From assembly GCA_964559535.1 (NCBI GenBank), contig CAZLIC010000070.1, positions 1-24,868 of the forward strand: a stretch of DNA of 24,868 nt, in the 5' to 3' direction. This DNA comes from CAZLIC01 sp964559535. GTDB taxonomy: Bacteria; Pseudomonadota; Alphaproteobacteria; Rhodobacterales; Rhodobacteraceae. The notes beneath the pieces were generated by a model. It was not told where the DNA came from. It made no database searches and was given only the letters and a program-made list of their open reading frames with translations. Both the position numbers and the translations under genes were made by a program. Shown here piece after piece: positions 7,432 through 15,832 of this stretch (the stretch's first letter is position 1; the number at the start of each line of letters is the position of its first letter).

Positions 7432-8331
7432 TCAGTCGATCAGCCCGTTTTCGCGGGCCAGCCGCTTGAGCGTCGCAAGGCCGAGCGTCTGATAGAGCAG
7501 CGGATTGCGCACGACGGGGTCCTGTTCCGCCTCGATCACGATCCAGCCATCGTAGCCCGCCTCCTTGAGAATGCCCAGAAGGGGGGCGAAATCGACGGCG
7601 CCTTCCTGGTCGCCCGGCACGGTGAAGGCCCCGGCAAAGACCGCGTCGAGGAAGGACAGTCCCTCCTCTCGCGTCCGTTGGGCAATGGCGGGACGGACGT
7701 TCTTGGCGTGGACATGCGCGACGCGCGCGACATGGCGGCGCAGGACAGCTTCGGGGTTGCCGCCGCCGAACCAGCAGTGGCCAGCGTCAAAGAGGAGATG
7801 CGTCGCGGGGCCGGTCGCTGCCATGAAGGCGTCGATATCCTCTGGGCTTTCGATCACGGTGCCCATGTGGTGATGGTAGGCGAGCGTGATGCCTTCACCC
7901 GCAAGATAGGCGGCAAAGGCTTCGACCTTCTTGCCGAAGGCGGCCATTTCGTCGGCCGACAGGTGCGGGCGGTCGTTGACCGGGATCGCGCGGTTGCCCT
8001 GCACGGTGTTGGACGTCTCGCACCCGATGAGCACCTTGCAGCCGTTGTGCTTGAGCCGGGCCAGCGCGGGCTGGACGGCTGCGATTTCGTCCTCGACCGA
8101 CTGGACGAGGAGATTCATGGAATACCAGCCGGAGATGTAGACAAGGCCGAAGCGGGCGAGCAGGGCGCGCAGCGCCTCGGGGTCGGCGGGCCAGCGGTGG
8201 CCATTCTCGATCCCGTCGAAGCCGATCTGGCGACCGGCTTCGTCAAGGATCTGTTCGGTCGGGATATGCGCCCCGACGGATTGGTCGTCGTCATTGGCCC
8301 AGGCGATGGGATTGGCGCCGAAACGGATCAT
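7432..8331 (-). CDS. iolE: Inosose dehydratase IolE
   Basis: This 299-aa TIM-barrel protein of the AP-endonuclease-2 fold begins MIRFGANPIAWANDDDQ, a characteristic IolE N-terminus. It contains the segments DGIENGHRWP, YHHHMGTVIES, LLFDAGHCWFGGG, VAHVHAKNVR and GWIVIEAEQDP, which supply the metal-binding Glu, Asp, His and Glu. It dehydrates 2-keto-myo-inositol to 3D-trihydroxycyclohexane-1,2-dione, the substrate of IolD. The start at 8331 overlaps the iolD stop (ATGA), which fixes it; a longer frame reaching 8424 lies inside iolD and is rejected. The length and all motifs are normal. Confidence 0.96.
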   Translation of the reverse strand: MIRFGANPIAWANDDDQSVGAHIPTEQILDEAGRQIGFDGIENGHRWPADPEALRALLARFGLVYISGWYSMNLLVQSVEDEIAAVQPALARLKHNGCKVLIGCETSNTVQGNRAIPVNDRPHLSADEMAAFGKKVEAFAAYLAGEGITLAYHHHMGTVIESPEDIDAFMAATGPATHLLFDAGHCWFGGGNPEAVLRRHVARVAHVHAKNVRPAIAQRTREEGLSFLDAVFAGAFTVPGDQEGAVDFAPLLGILKEAGYDGWIVIEAEQDPVVRNPLLYQTLGLATLKRLARENGLID

Positions 8332-10154
8332 GTCAGCCTCTGGTTGGCGAGTTGCCGGATATAGTTGTCGCGGGCGGCCTGAACCTCGGCCCGGGTGGAG
8401 ACCTCGGGCACGCCGACCTCCCACCAGGTGCCGCCGTGCGGGGTGGAGGGGTAGGGGTCGGTGTCGATGACGACGACATAGGGGCCGGTCGCGTCAAGGC
8501 GGCGCGCGAGGGCGGCGTCGAGTTCGGCGATGGTCGAGACCTTGACCGCCGTCGCGCCCATGGCGGCGGCATGGGCGGCAAAGTCGATGCGGGAATTTTC
8601 GCCGCCCCTGGCATCCTTGAGCAGGTTGTTGAATTCGGCGCCGCCGGTCGCGCGCTGGAGCCGGTTGATGCAGCCGAATCCGCGGTTGTCGGTGATGACG
8701 ATCGTCAGGTCGATGCCCATCATGGCGGCGGTCGCCAGTTCCGAATTCGCCATCATGTAGGAGCCGTCGCCCAGCATGCAGATCACGTCGCGGTCGGGTT
8801 CGGCCATCTTCATGCCCATCGCGCCAGCGATTTCATAACCCATGCAGGAGAAGCCGTATTCCATGTGGTAGGACATCGGCCGCGTGGCCTTCCAGAGCTT
8901 GTGCAACTCGCCCGGCATGGTGCCGGCGGCGCACATCACGGCGGTGTCGGGGCCGGAGGCGCGCTGGACCGCGCCGATGACCTGCATGTCGGTGGGCAGA
9001 GCGTTACCATCGCCGGGGGATGCGGTGAGCGGGTCGACAAGGGCGAACCAGTCTTCCTTGAGCCCCGCGGGCGGGGGCGGTGCGGTCCAGCCTTCGAGCG
9101 CGGCGGTCAGCGCGGCGAGGCCCGTGCGGGCATCGGCGCAGAGCGGTTCGGCCCCGCGCTTCATCGCGTCATAGGCGTTGACGTTCAGCGAGACGAGCCT
9201 GGCGTCGGGCTTGAACAGCGCCCAGGAGCCTGTGGTGAAGTCCTGGAACCGCGTGCCGACGCCAAGGACGACATCGGCGGCTGCACAGATGGCGTTGGCC
9301 GAGGAGGCGCCGGTCACGCCGACGGGGCCATGGTTCAGCGGATGGTCCCAGGAGAGCGCTGATTTGCCGGCCTGGGTTTCGACGACGGGGATGCCATGGC
9401 GTTCCGCGAAGGTGCGGAGGTCGGCCGTGGCGTCGGAGTAATGCGTGCCGCCGCCCGCGACGATGACGGAGCGCGCGGCGCCGCGCAGGAGCGCCGCGAC
9501 GGAGGCGACCTCGACCGGGTCGGGGAGGGCGCGGCGTTGGCGCCAGACCCGGGGCGTGAAGAACGCCTCGGGCCAGTCATAGGCCTCGGCCTGGACGTCC
9601 TGGCAGAAGGCGAGGGTGACAGGGCCGCAATCGGCTGGGTCGGTCATGACGCGCAGCGCGCGGGGGAGGGCGGTGAGCAGCTGTTCGGGGCGCATGATGC
9701 GGTCGAAATAGCGGCTGACCGGGCGGAAGCAGTCGTTGGCCGTCACGGTGCCGTCGGTAAAGTCCTCGACCTGCTGCAGCACCGGGTCGGGGCCGCGATG
9801 GGCAAAGACGTCACCGGGCACGAAGAGCACCGGAAGACGGTTGACATGGGCCACGCCGGCGGCAGTGACCATGTTGAGCGCGCCAGGGCCGATGGAGGAG
9901 GTGACCATCATGGCATGGCGGCGGCCAAGCTGCTTGGCATAGGCGATGGCGGCATGGGCCATCGTCTGTTCGTTGTGGCCGCGATAGGTCGGGAATGAAT
10001 CGCGATGGGCGTGGAGCGCCTCGCCAAGACCCGCGACGTTACCGTGGCCGAAGATGGCCCAGGCGCCACCGAGGAAGGGGAGCCCGTCCTCGGCCATCTG
10101 GACCGAGAGCCAGCGGATTATGGCCTGCGCGGCGGTCAGGCGGATCGTGGTCAT
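8328..10154 (-). CDS. iolD: 3D-(3,5/4)-trihydroxycyclohexane-1,2-dione acylhydrolase IolD
   Basis: This 608-aa thiamine-diphosphate enzyme hydrolyses the cyclic dione to 5-deoxy-glucuronate, opening the inositol ring. The N-terminal ThDP domain carries the catalytic Glu in YRGHNEQTMAHAA (Glu62). A central domain spans about residues 205-350. The C-terminal domain has the ThDP/Mg motif starting GDGSYMMANSE (462) and ending near VITDN (490). ATG 10154 overlaps the iolC stop (ATGA) and follows AAGGAG, so the start is secure; a frame extending to 11093 is only the shadow of iolC. The reading is intact and of usual length. Confidence 0.96.
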   Translation of the reverse strand: MTTIRLTAAQAIIRWLSVQMAEDGLPFLGGAWAIFGHGNVAGLGEALHAHRDSFPTYRGHNEQTMAHAAIAYAKQLGRRHAMMVTSSIGPGALNMVTAAGVAHVNRLPVLFVPGDVFAHRGPDPVLQQVEDFTDGTVTANDCFRPVSRYFDRIMRPEQLLTALPRALRVMTDPADCGPVTLAFCQDVQAEAYDWPEAFFTPRVWRQRRALPDPVEVASVAALLRGAARSVIVAGGGTHYSDATADLRTFAERHGIPVVETQAGKSALSWDHPLNHGPVGVTGASSANAICAAADVVLGVGTRFQDFTTGSWALFKPDARLVSLNVNAYDAMKRGAEPLCADARTGLAALTAALEGWTAPPPPAGLKEDWFALVDPLTASPGDGNALPTDMQVIGAVQRASGPDTAVMCAAGTMPGELHKLWKATRPMSYHMEYGFSCMGYEIAGAMGMKMAEPDRDVICMLGDGSYMMANSELATAAMMGIDLTIVITDNRGFGCINRLQRATGGAEFNNLLKDARGGENSRIDFAAHAAAMGATAVKVSTIAELDAALARRLDATGPYVVVIDTDPYPSTPHGGTWWEVGVPEVSTRAEVQAARDNYIRQLANQRLT

Positions 10155-12055
10155 GGGCGGGCTCCTTTTCTGGCGGTGTCCCATGTGGCGCAGAGCGCGG
10201 TGTAGTTCTGCGCCATGCGGGCCGTGGCGGTCGTGTCGTCGATCTGTCCTGCGAACCAGGCACGCGCGGGCTGGCCAAAGATCGTGCGGCCCACGGCAAA
10301 GCCGCGCACGAGCGGTTCGGCGGCGGCGAGCGCAAAGCTCTGGGCCAGTTGGTCGGCGGGGGAGTCGAGGCCGAGGACGACGATACCACGGGTGTGGGGG
10401 TCGTTGCGTTCGATGGCGGTCACGGCGTTGCGCCAGGCGGTGGCGGTCGCGAGCGGTTCGAGCTTCCACCAGTCGGGGGTGATGCCGCGGTCGTAGACGC
10501 GCTGGATGATGGCGGCCGTCGTCGTGTCGTCGACGGGGCCGACCTTGGAGGGGATGACCTCGAGCAGGAATTCGAGCCGGTTGCGGCGGGTGGCGGCGAA
10601 GAGGCGTTCGAGGGTGGAGAGTTGCGTTTCCCACATGGCGTCGTCGTCGTCGGGATGGCAGAAGCAAAGCGCCTTGACGACATGGGCGAGGGGCCATTCG
10701 ACCAGGCCGCCGAAGTCGGGGCCGATCTCGGGTTCGCAGGTCAGGGGACGCGAGCCGGGCCATTCGACGGGGCGACCGATCCAGAGACCGGTGCCGGCGG
10801 CGCGCCAGAGCGCGTCGCGGCCAAGGCGGGCGTCGCAGAGGATGCCGTGGCCGTCGCGACCCTGCGCCACGGCGAGGGCGGCGTCGAGGCAGAGCTGCTT
10901 GAAGCGGGCGATCCTGTCGGGGGTGGCGCCCTCCATCTCCTCCATCTGCTTGCGGTGGTCGAAGGCAAAGACGCGCAGGTCGGGCGTGCCTCCGTGGCGG
11001 TTGGTGGCCCAATGGACCTGTTCGAGCGCGGCGTCCTTGCGCAGCGCGGGGGTGGTGATGCCGCGGGCGAGGAAGAACTGGACTTCCTCCCATGACGGAT
11101 AGGCGGGGGTGCAGCCGTGGCGCGAGACGGCGAAGGCGCCGCAGGCGTTGGCGTATTTGAGAGCTGTGGGCCAGGGTTCGTCGTCGAGCCAGCCCTTGAG
11201 CAGGCCGGACATGAAGCCGTCGCCGGCGCCGAGGACGTTGAAGACCTCGATCGGGAAACCGGGGCCGGCTTCGCCCGCGTCGAGCGAATCGGGGATCACG
11301 CCGGAGAAGGCGGCGGCGCCCATCGGGCCGCGCTTGCAGACCAGCACAGCCGCGGAAACGGCGCGCACGTTGCGCAGCGCGGTGATCGTGTCGGTCGAGC
11401 CGCCGGCGATGTGGAATTCCTCCTCGGTGCCGACGATGAGGTCGAAGAGGGGAAGGTGGCGCTGCAGTTCGGCGGTGACCTTGGCGCTTTCGATGAAGCG
11501 GCTTTCGCCGTCGCCGTGACCGGCCAGACCCCAGAGGTTGGGGCGGTAGTCGATGTCGAGCGCGGTGCGCGCGCCGTGTTTGCGGGCGAGCGAGAGGGCC
11601 TTGAGCACGGCGGCCGTGGTGCGGGGATGGCTGAGATGGGTGCCGGTGGCAACGACGGCGCGCGCTTCGGCGATGAAGCTTTCGTCGATGTCGTCTTCGC
11701 AGAGCGCCATGTCGGCACAGTTTTCGCGGTAGAAGATCAGCGGGAACTGCTTGTCATCGCGGATGCCAAGGAGGACGAGCGCGGTGAGGCGTTCGGGGTC
11801 GGTCTTGACCCCGCGCACGTCGACGCCTTCGCGGGCCAGTTCCTCACGGATGAAGCGGCCCATGTGTTCGTCGCCCACGCGGGTGATCAGCGCCGATTTC
11901 AGCCCCAGCCGCGCGGTTCCGGCGGCCATGTTGGTCGGGCTGCCGCCGATGTACTTGTTGAACGACCCCATATCCTCGAGCCGACCGCCCACCTGGGCGC
12001 CGTAGAGGTCGACCGAGGAGCGGCCGATGGTGATGACGTCGAGCCTCTTTTCCAT
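10151..12055 (-). CDS. iolC: Bifunctional IolC kinase-DUF2090 aldolase fusion
   Basis: This 634-aa protein joins two enzymes. Residues 1 to about 335 are a PfkB-family sugar kinase with the GG-containing NKYIGGSPTNMAAG motif (34-46) and the anion hole and catalytic Asp in GAGDGFMSG (Asp279). This is the 5-dehydro-2-deoxygluconokinase step. Residues from about 340 to the end form a DUF2090 domain beginning near LRVFAFDHRKQMEEM, known in fused IolC proteins as the 5-dehydro-2-deoxyphosphogluconate aldolase that replaces IolJ. The fusion thus covers the last two dedicated steps, giving dihydroxyacetone phosphate and malonate semialdehyde. It lies three bases after iolG and overlaps iolD by four. 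Confidence 0.95.
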   Translation of the reverse strand: MEKRLDVITIGRSSVDLYGAQVGGRLEDMGSFNKYIGGSPTNMAAGTARLGLKSALITRVGDEHMGRFIREELAREGVDVRGVKTDPERLTALVLLGIRDDKQFPLIFYRENCADMALCEDDIDESFIAEARAVVATGTHLSHPRTTAAVLKALSLARKHGARTALDIDYRPNLWGLAGHGDGESRFIESAKVTAELQRHLPLFDLIVGTEEEFHIAGGSTDTITALRNVRAVSAAVLVCKRGPMGAAAFSGVIPDSLDAGEAGPGFPIEVFNVLGAGDGFMSGLLKGWLDDEPWPTALKYANACGAFAVSRHGCTPAYPSWEEVQFFLARGITTPALRKDAALEQVHWATNRHGGTPDLRVFAFDHRKQMEEMEGATPDRIARFKQLCLDAALAVAQGRDGHGILCDARLGRDALWRAAGTGLWIGRPVEWPGSRPLTCEPEIGPDFGGLVEWPLAHVVKALCFCHPDDDDAMWETQLSTLERLFAATRRNRLEFLLEVIPSKVGPVDDTTTAAIIQRVYDRGITPDWWKLEPLATATAWRNAVTAIERNDPHTRGIVVLGLDSPADQLAQSFALAAAEPLVRGFAVGRTIFGQPARAWFAGQIDDTTATARMAQNYTALCATWDTARKGARP

Positions 12056-12058
12056 CGC

Positions 12059-13057
12059 TCAGCCGATTTCCGAGACGTTGACCACGCGGCCCTCGGCAAC
12101 CGACTTCAGCGCGGCATCAGCGAGGACCAGCGCGCGCAGGCCGTCTTCTCCGGTCGTCGGCGTCGGCGCGCCGTCACGGACCGCCGCGACGAAGGCCGCA
12201 ATTTCGTTGGCATAGGCGGCGACATAGCGCGTCATGAAGAAATTCAGGAGCGGCGGGCGGTGGAAGCCCGCGGCATCGGCCAGCTCGATATTCGCCTCGG
12301 CCATGTTCATGGCAGAGACGGCGCCCTTTTCGCCAAGCACCTCGATCCGCTGGTCATAGCCATAGGCGGCACGGCGGGAGTTCGTGATAACGGCCTGCCG
12401 GCCCGAGGCCGTGCGCAGGATGACGTTGACGCTGTCGAAGTCGCCAGCCTGACCAATGGCCGGGTCGGTCAGGACCGAAGCGGCGGCCTGCACGGTTTCG
12501 GGTTCCTCGCCCAGAAGCCAGCGTGCCATGTCGAAGTCGTGGATCGTCATGTCGCGGAAGATGCCGCCGGACCGGGCGATGTAGTCGACGGGCGGGGCAC
12601 CGGGGTCGCGCGAGGAGATCGTCACCATTTCGACCTTGCCCACGCGACCGGCATCGAGCGCGGCCTTTACGGCCATGAAATCCGGATCGAAACGGCGGTT
12701 GAAGCCGACCATCAGCACGCCCTTGGTCGCGGCGACGGTGGCGATGCAGTCGCGCACGCGGGAAACGGACAGGTCGACGGGCTTTTCGCAGAACACGGCC
12801 TTGCCGGCGCGTGTGAACTTCTCGATCAGGTCGGCATGGGTGTCGGTCGGCGTGCAGATGACCACGGCATCAATCGCAGGGTCGGCGGCAATCGCATCGA
12901 TCGTGGCCACGCGGCACCCATGTTCCGCAGCCAGCGCCTGGGCCGCCCCAGCCATCGCATCCGCCACCACGACCAGTACCGCGTCAGGGTTCCCCCTAAT
13001 CGCCCGCGCATGAACCTTGCCAATCCGGCCAGCGCCGAGAAGTCCGAATTTTAACAT
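12059..13057 (-). CDS. iolG: Inositol 2-dehydrogenase IolG (Gfo/Idh/MocA family)
   Basis: This 332-aa NAD(P)-dependent dehydrogenase has a Rossmann motif GAGRIG (8-13), the family EKP motif with catalytic Lys92, and the Asp169/His173 pair in RDMTIHDFDM. Their spacing matches Bacillus subtilis IolG. It oxidises myo-inositol or an isomer to the inosose used by IolE. MocA of the rhizopine pathway belongs to the same family, so a methylated or amino-inositol substrate cannot be excluded. ATG 13057 follows GAGGGAAC. It is the first gene of the tight iol run, after a 149-base gap from purU in the same direction. Confidence 0.92.
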   Translation of the reverse strand: MLKFGLLGAGRIGKVHARAIRGNPDAVLVVVADAMAGAAQALAAEHGCRVATIDAIAADPAIDAVVICTPTDTHADLIEKFTRAGKAVFCEKPVDLSVSRVRDCIATVAATKGVLMVGFNRRFDPDFMAVKAALDAGRVGKVEMVTISSRDPGAPPVDYIARSGGIFRDMTIHDFDMARWLLGEEPETVQAAASVLTDPAIGQAGDFDSVNVILRTASGRQAVITNSRRAAYGYDQRIEVLGEKGAVSAMNMAEANIELADAAGFHRPPLLNFFMTRYVAAYANEIAAFVAAVRDGAPTPTTGEDGLRALVLADAALKSVAEGRVVNVSEIG

Positions 13058-13206
13058 GACGTTCCCTCTATGTTCTCGCCCCGGGGGCCTCAGTTTAAGT
13101 TATCTGTGTGAGTTTGATGCCGACGATCGACCATAGGTGAGCTGTGGCACGGCACCCATGGCTAACCCGCCCTGCAAGACCAAGCAAAACTCCATGCGAG
13201 GCATGT
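13058..13206 (-). promoter_or_regulatory. Intergenic region between purU and iolG, possible iol promoter
   Basis: This 149-base gap is the longest interval between genes in the lower half of the cluster, so it could hold an internal promoter for iolG-iolB. It contains a short CCCCGGGG palindrome near 13080. I see no convincing -35/-10 pair and no copy of the TGATC-N6-GATCA palindrome found upstream of the LacI gene. Read-through from purU is equally possible. Confidence 0.35.
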
Positions 13207-14103
13207 TCAACCCATACGCTCCGATGCGTAGGATCCTGGCGATGCCGGGAAGACCACGGTTTTGTGGCCGTTCATGAAAACCCGCCCATTGGCATGCGCA
13301 TGGATCGCCCGGGCCAGAACCTGTGATTCGACATCCCGCCCAAGGCTGACGTAGTCTTCGTTCGACTGCGCATGAGTGACGCGGATGATGTCCTGTTCGA
13401 TGATCGGACCTTCATCGAGGTCAGAGGTGACGTAGTGCGAGGTCGCCCCGATAAGCTTCACTCCCTTTTCAAAGGCCTGCTTGTAGGGATTTGCACCTTT
13501 GAAGCTCGGCAGGAAGGAATGGTGGATGTTGATGATCCGCCCCGAGAACCTTTGACACATCACGTCTGACAGAACCTGCATATAGCGCGCCAGCACGATC
13601 AGCTCCGCCCCGCAGTCTTCGACGATGCGCATCTGCTCGGCTTCGGCTTCGGCCTTGTTTTGCGGGGTCACCTTGATGCAGTGGTAGGGAATGTCCTGAT
13701 TTACGACGACTTTCTGATAGTCCATGTGGTTCGAGATGACGCCCACGATCTCGACTGGCAGCGCGCCGATGCGCGAGCGGTAAAGAAGATCATTCAGGCA
13801 GTGGCCAAAGCGGCTGACCATGACGACAACCTTGCGCTTGGCCGCTTCATCGAAGAAGGCGAAGTCCATTTCGAAACGCTCGGCAATCGGCGCAAATCCG
13901 GCTTGAAGGTCGGCAAGACTGCGCCCTTCCTCGGAAACAAAGCTGGTCCGCATGAAAAAGCGACCCGTCCCTGCATCGTCAAACTGGGCAGAGTCGGTGA
14001 TGTTGCCACCGCTGTCCGCCAGATAGGTCGAGATCGCCGCGACGATACCGCGGGTTGAGGGACAGGTGACCCGAAGGGCGAAACGGGCGGGAGCAAGGTG
14101 CAT
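13207..14103 (-). CDS. purU: Formyltetrahydrofolate deformylase PurU
   Basis: The 298-aa product has an N-terminal ACT domain (about residues 7-85, beginning FALRVTCPSTRGIVAAIST) and a C-terminal formyl-transferase fold. Active-site residues are visible as Asn192 and His194 in INIHHSFLPSF and Asp230 in SDLDEGPIIEQD. PurU hydrolyses 10-formyl-tetrahydrofolate to formate and free tetrahydrofolate. Start 14103 (MHLAPARFAL) follows AAAAGGACC; the longer frame to 14175 lies in folD. Its place 14 bases after folD, at the end of a demethylation-type cluster, indicates that it disposes of substrate-derived one-carbon units rather than supplying purine synthesis. Confidence 0.95.
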   Translation of the reverse strand: MHLAPARFALRVTCPSTRGIVAAISTYLADSGGNITDSAQFDDAGTGRFFMRTSFVSEEGRSLADLQAGFAPIAERFEMDFAFFDEAAKRKVVVMVSRFGHCLNDLLYRSRIGALPVEIVGVISNHMDYQKVVVNQDIPYHCIKVTPQNKAEAEAEQMRIVEDCGAELIVLARYMQVLSDVMCQRFSGRIINIHHSFLPSFKGANPYKQAFEKGVKLIGATSHYVTSDLDEGPIIEQDIIRVTHAQSNEDYVSLGRDVESQVLARAIHAHANGRVFMNGHKTVVFPASPGSYASERMG

Positions 14104-14117
14104 GGTTGGTCCTTTTG

Positions 14118-14990
14118 TCAGGCCTCTGCCGCAAGCTTGCGGCGAAAGGCAGTCAGAGTGTTTTGAAGAAGGCAAGCGATGGTCATCGGACCCACCCCAC
14201 CGGGGACGGGGGTGATGGCGCCGGCGTGGCCCGCCTCGGCAAAGGCCACATCCCCCACAAGGCGCGTGCCGTCTCCGTCAGGGATGCGATTGATACCGAC
14301 GTCGATCACGGTTGCGCCCGGCTTGATCCAGTCGCCGCGGATCATCTCGGGTCGTCCGACGGCGGCGATCAGGATGTCCGCCGTCCGGCACAGGGCGGCC
14401 AGGTCGCGGGATCTGGAATGAGCGATGGTCACGGTGCAGTTCGCAGCCAGCAACAGTTGCGCCATCGGCTTTCCGACGATGTTCGACCGACCGACGATCA
14501 CGGCATGCAATCCCGACAGGTCGCCCAGATGGTCTTGCAACAGGAACAGACAGCCAAGTGGCGTGCAGGGCACCAACGCGTCCTGTCCGGTCGCCAGACG
14601 TCCGGCGTTGATCACGTGAAACCCGTCGACATCCTTGGAAGGGTCGATTGCAGCGATCAAAGCGGATGCGTCGAGATGCGCGGGCAAAGGCAGCTGCACC
14701 AGAATCCCGTGGACATTCGGATCGGTGTTCAACTGCCCGATCAGGTCCAGCAGCACGGTTTGTGATGTCTCGGCGGGAAGACGATGCTCGAAGGACCGCA
14801 TACCGGCAGCGACGGTCGCCCGGTGCTTGGCACCCACATAGACCTGACTGGCGGGGTCCTGTCCCACCAGCACGACGGCGAGACCGGGTTCAACCCCGGC
14901 AGCGTCGCGCAAGGCGGTCACTTCCTCCGCAATGCGCGTGGTCATCCCAGCGGCAAAAGCCTTTCCATCAATGCGTTGCGCTTGCGCCAT
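14118..14990 (-). CDS. folD: FolD methylene-tetrahydrofolate dehydrogenase/cyclohydrolase
   Basis: This 290-aa bifunctional enzyme oxidises 5,10-methylene-tetrahydrofolate with NADP and then hydrolyses the methenyl form to 10-formyl-tetrahydrofolate. The catalytic Tyr51/Lys55 pair lies in SQVYVGAKHR, the nucleotide-binding loop in VGRSNIVGKPMAQLLL, and the C-terminal signature in TPVPGGVGPMTIACLLQNT. I place the start at 14990 (MAQAQRIDGKAF), four bases after the preceding stop; a longer frame upstream is the shadow of the PanB-like gene. FolD next to PurU is a known arrangement in demethylation operons such as those for sarcosine, where carbon is drained to formate. Confidence 0.95.
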   Translation of the reverse strand: MAQAQRIDGKAFAAGMTTRIAEEVTALRDAAGVEPGLAVVLVGQDPASQVYVGAKHRATVAAGMRSFEHRLPAETSQTVLLDLIGQLNTDPNVHGILVQLPLPAHLDASALIAAIDPSKDVDGFHVINAGRLATGQDALVPCTPLGCLFLLQDHLGDLSGLHAVIVGRSNIVGKPMAQLLLAANCTVTIAHSRSRDLAALCRTADILIAAVGRPEMIRGDWIKPGATVIDVGINRIPDGDGTRLVGDVAFAEAGHAGAITPVPGGVGPMTIACLLQNTLTAFRRKLAAEA

Positions 14991-14994
14991 TGGA

Positions 14995-15816
14995 CTAGCC
15001 TCGCGCCGCTTGCAGGAAGGACTCGAACTCGGCGTCCTTGATTTCGACCTCATGGCTGGCATCAGGATAGCCACCAGCCTCCACATCGGCCCGGAAGTCG
15101 CGGAAGGCGGCGATGCGTTCCTGCTGCAGCCGTTCAAGTTCGGGTCCAAGATCGCGATAGGTCTTGGCGTGGCGCGGCTTGTGGTTCTTGCCATAGCCGC
15201 AGACATCTTCCGTGAACAGGTACTGTGCATCCGCATGTTTCCCCGCCCCCATGCCCAGCATGATCAGCGAAGAGTTCTCCGACAGGAACTTTGCAATCCG
15301 GTCCGGGACGACTTCCAGTTCGGCCGCGAAGACGCCGATAGCCTCCAGGCGCTTGGTCTGCTCCCAAAGCCGCAGCGCCTCGTCCGAAGTCTTGCCGACC
15401 GCACGCCAGCCGGTCCAGGTAATATAGGACGGGACAAGCCCGATATGCCCAACCACGGCAACGTGGTTGTCGCACAGGACTTTCTGGATGTCGTAAGACG
15501 CCGCACAATAGAAGCAATCTGCACCAAGCGCGCCGAAGTCATAGGCCGCCCGCAAGTAGTCTTCTGATGTCGCGAGGCGACGCCCGGCAGGGCCATGCGG
15601 GCCGTAGGGGAGGCCAACCTGGACAAAGCAGTTGCCGGCCGCCTCGCGCATGGCGGCATCAAAGAAGCGTCCTTCGATGGAAAGCATGTGGATGCCCGCA
15701 GCGGCTGCGGCGGCTGCCTCGTCATGGGTTGTGACGTACAGCATCGAGATTTTCTCGCCACGCTTTTTCATCTTGCGGATGTCTTCGACATGGGGACGCG
15801 TGTGGTAGAGGCTCAT
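14995..15816 (-). CDS. PanB-like (ketopantoate hydroxymethyltransferase family) enzyme, first copy
   Basis: This 273-aa protein is a divergent member of the PanB TIM-barrel family. Recognisable segments are VVGHIGLVPSY (conserved His124), AELEVVPDRIA (matching catalytic Glu181 of E. coli PanB, here Glu168) and the IMLGMGAGKHADAQYL stretch. However, the Mg-binding and substrate residues differ: Asp45 is replaced by Glu48 (SIEG), Asp84 by Gly68 (VGLP), and Lys112 and Glu114 by Tyr103 and Ala105 (FYCA). It is therefore unlikely to make ketopantoate. It lies four bases before folD, which suggests chemistry that exchanges a one-carbon unit with tetrahydrofolate. A second copy lies at 22252-23043; both share a C-terminal HEV-x5-EFE-x-F extension. 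A good GAAGGAGA precedes the ATG. Confidence 0.85.
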   Translation of the reverse strand: MSLYHTRPHVEDIRKMKKRGEKISMLYVTTHDEAAAAAAAGIHMLSIEGRFFDAAMREAAGNCFVQVGLPYGPHGPAGRRLATSEDYLRAAYDFGALGADCFYCAASYDIQKVLCDNHVAVVGHIGLVPSYITWTGWRAVGKTSDEALRLWEQTKRLEAIGVFAAELEVVPDRIAKFLSENSSLIMLGMGAGKHADAQYLFTEDVCGYGKNHKPRHAKTYRDLGPELERLQQERIAAFRDFRADVEAGGYPDASHEVEIKDAEFESFLQAARG

Positions 15817-15832
15817 TGAAGTCTCCTTCGGG

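Noticed and set aside
10155..11093. N-terminal extension of iolD
   Set aside because: It would overlap iolC almost entirely, is Arg/Pro-rich shadow sequence, and ATG 10154 has its own ribosome site and normal family start.
11117..13054. Very long open frame on the + strand across iolC and iolG
   Set aside because: It is antisense to two clear, motif-bearing genes and shows no family features; long antisense frames are expected in GC-rich DNA.
14995..15816. Calling the PanB-like gene panB for pantothenate synthesis
   Set aside because: Key metal and substrate residues are replaced, no panC lies nearby, and the gene is embedded in a catabolic operon with a similar paralogue.
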